Assembly: GCA_002334985.1 (NCBI GenBank)
Contig: DDBY01000176.1
Coordinates: 1-7,586, forward strand
DNA: 7,586 nucleotides
Source of the DNA: Micavibrio sp. UBA2020
GTDB lineage: Bacteria > Pseudomonadota > Alphaproteobacteria > Micavibrionales > UBA2020
Direction: 5' to 3'
In this document: positions 7,012 through 7,586 of the stretch, piece after piece
Layout: the number at the start of each line of letters is the position of its first letter
Position numbering within the stretch: the stretch's first letter is position 1
Program-made: the position numbers and the translations under genes
Notes under the pieces: generated by a model
Databases searched by the model: none
Told to the model about the DNA's origin: nothing
Seen by the model: the letters and a program-made list of their open reading frames with translations, nothing else

Positions 7012-7586
7012 ATGACCGCCGCCCAAAACAAACCCGCCACCAAAACCGCCAAAAAGAAAAACACCAAGGACGAGGAAGCCCCGACCGTCGGCGTTGTCAG
7101 CCTCGGTTGCCCCAAGGCGCTGGTGGATACGGAGCGGATTCTGACCCAGCTGCGCAGCGAAGGCTATCAGCTGTCGCCGAATTACGAAGACGCGAATGTG
7201 GTGATTGTGAACACCTGCGGCTTTCTGGACAGCGCGAAGGAAGAGTCGCTGGAAGCAATTGGCGAGGCGATGGATGCCAACGGCAAAGTCATCGTCACCG
7301 GCTGCATGGGGGCGGAGCCTGAGCAGATTACCAAAAAATACCCCAAAGTGCTGGCCGTCACCGGCCCGCAGCAATACGAAGAAGTCGTCGGCGCCGTGCA
7401 TAAAGTCGCGCCCGCGCCGCATGACCCGTTCGTGGACCTTGTCCCGCCGCAGGGCATCAAGCTGACGCCGCGCCATTATGCGTATTTGAAAATTTCGGAA
7501 GGCTGCAACAACCGCTGCTCTTTCTGCATTATCCCGTCGCTGCGCGGCGACCTTGTTTCGCGCCCGATTATTCAGGTACTGGCGGA
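7012..7586 (+). CDS. rimO: Ribosomal protein S12 methylthiotransferase RimO (3' truncated by window)
   Basis: The first 191 codons are present and the frame is open at the right edge. An N-terminal lysine-rich tail of about 23 residues is followed by the UPF0004 domain: [14 protein letters not shown] with C33, NTCGF with C69 and GCMGAE with C98, which bind the auxiliary 4Fe-4S cluster. The radical SAM motif CNNRCSFC (C165, C169, C172) follows, in the context [10 protein letters not shown] before it and [13 protein letters not shown] after it, which is characteristic of RimO rather than the related tRNA enzyme MiaB. RimO adds a methylthio group to the beta carbon of a conserved aspartate of ribosomal protein S12. 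The ATG at 7012 has GAGGA 5 bases upstream and a well-spaced promoter. The remaining radical SAM barrel and TRAM domain lie beyond the window. This is a core housekeeping gene divergent from the kamA-like gene. Confidence 0.96.
   Translation, partial: MTAAQNKPATKTAKKKNTKDEEAPTVGVVSLGCPKALVDTERILTQLRSEGYQLSPNYEDANVVIVNTCGFLDSAKEESLEAIGEAMDANGKVIVTGCMGAEPEQITKKYPKVLAVTGPQQYEEVVGAVHKVAPAPHDPFVDLVPPQGIKLTPRHYAYLKISEGCNNRCSFCIIPSLRGDLVSRPIIQVLA

Noticed and set aside
6796..7476. A 226-codon minus-strand frame spanning the kamA-rimO gap
   Set aside because: It overlaps the conserved start of rimO and the divergent promoter region, and has no recognisable domain.

Overview
The window reads as GC-rich, densely packed bacterial DNA, most likely from an alphaproteobacterium. 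That assignment is inferred from the style of the RimO and KamA proteins and from codon use; no rRNA or other marker gene is present. There are six protein genes, no stretch over 300 bases lacks a gene, and I see no tRNA, rRNA, CRISPR array, insertion sequence or long repeat.

Bases 1-5313 hold a tight plus-strand operon that looks like part of a small, unfamiliar biosynthetic cluster. It runs: (i) the C-terminal part of an asparagine-synthetase-family amidotransferase, cut by the left edge; (ii) a 1125-residue NRPS-like protein with adenylation, carrier and thioester-reductase domains, followed by a complete NadR-type ribosylnicotinamide-kinase domain; (iii) a NadR-like protein whose NMN-adenylyltransferase domain keeps its signature motifs while its own kinase domain has lost the P-loop and the Walker-B-like motif. 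Junctions are a 9 bp gap with the Shine-Dalgarno overlapping the upstream stop, then a 4 bp ATGA overlap. The working kinase appears to have moved from the NadR protein onto the NRPS. The set suggests activation and reduction of an acid to an aldehyde, plus phosphorylation and adenylylation of a riboside-type or product-derived substrate, with an amidation step. The product is unknown to me. More of the cluster probably lies to the left.

Bases 5342-5839, same strand and 28 bp downstream, encode a small protein with an N-terminal membrane or signal segment and a C-terminal domain resembling bacterial EndoU ribonuclease toxins. No immunity gene is visible beside it.

Bases 5846-7586 look like conserved housekeeping genes: a minus-strand KamA/EpmB-type radical SAM aminomutase, convergent with the EndoU-like gene, and a divergent rimO (ribosomal protein S12 methylthiotransferase) running off the right edge. 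The 122 bp between them carries a good sigma-70-type promoter for rimO and a weaker candidate for kamA. The cluster therefore sits directly against core genes.
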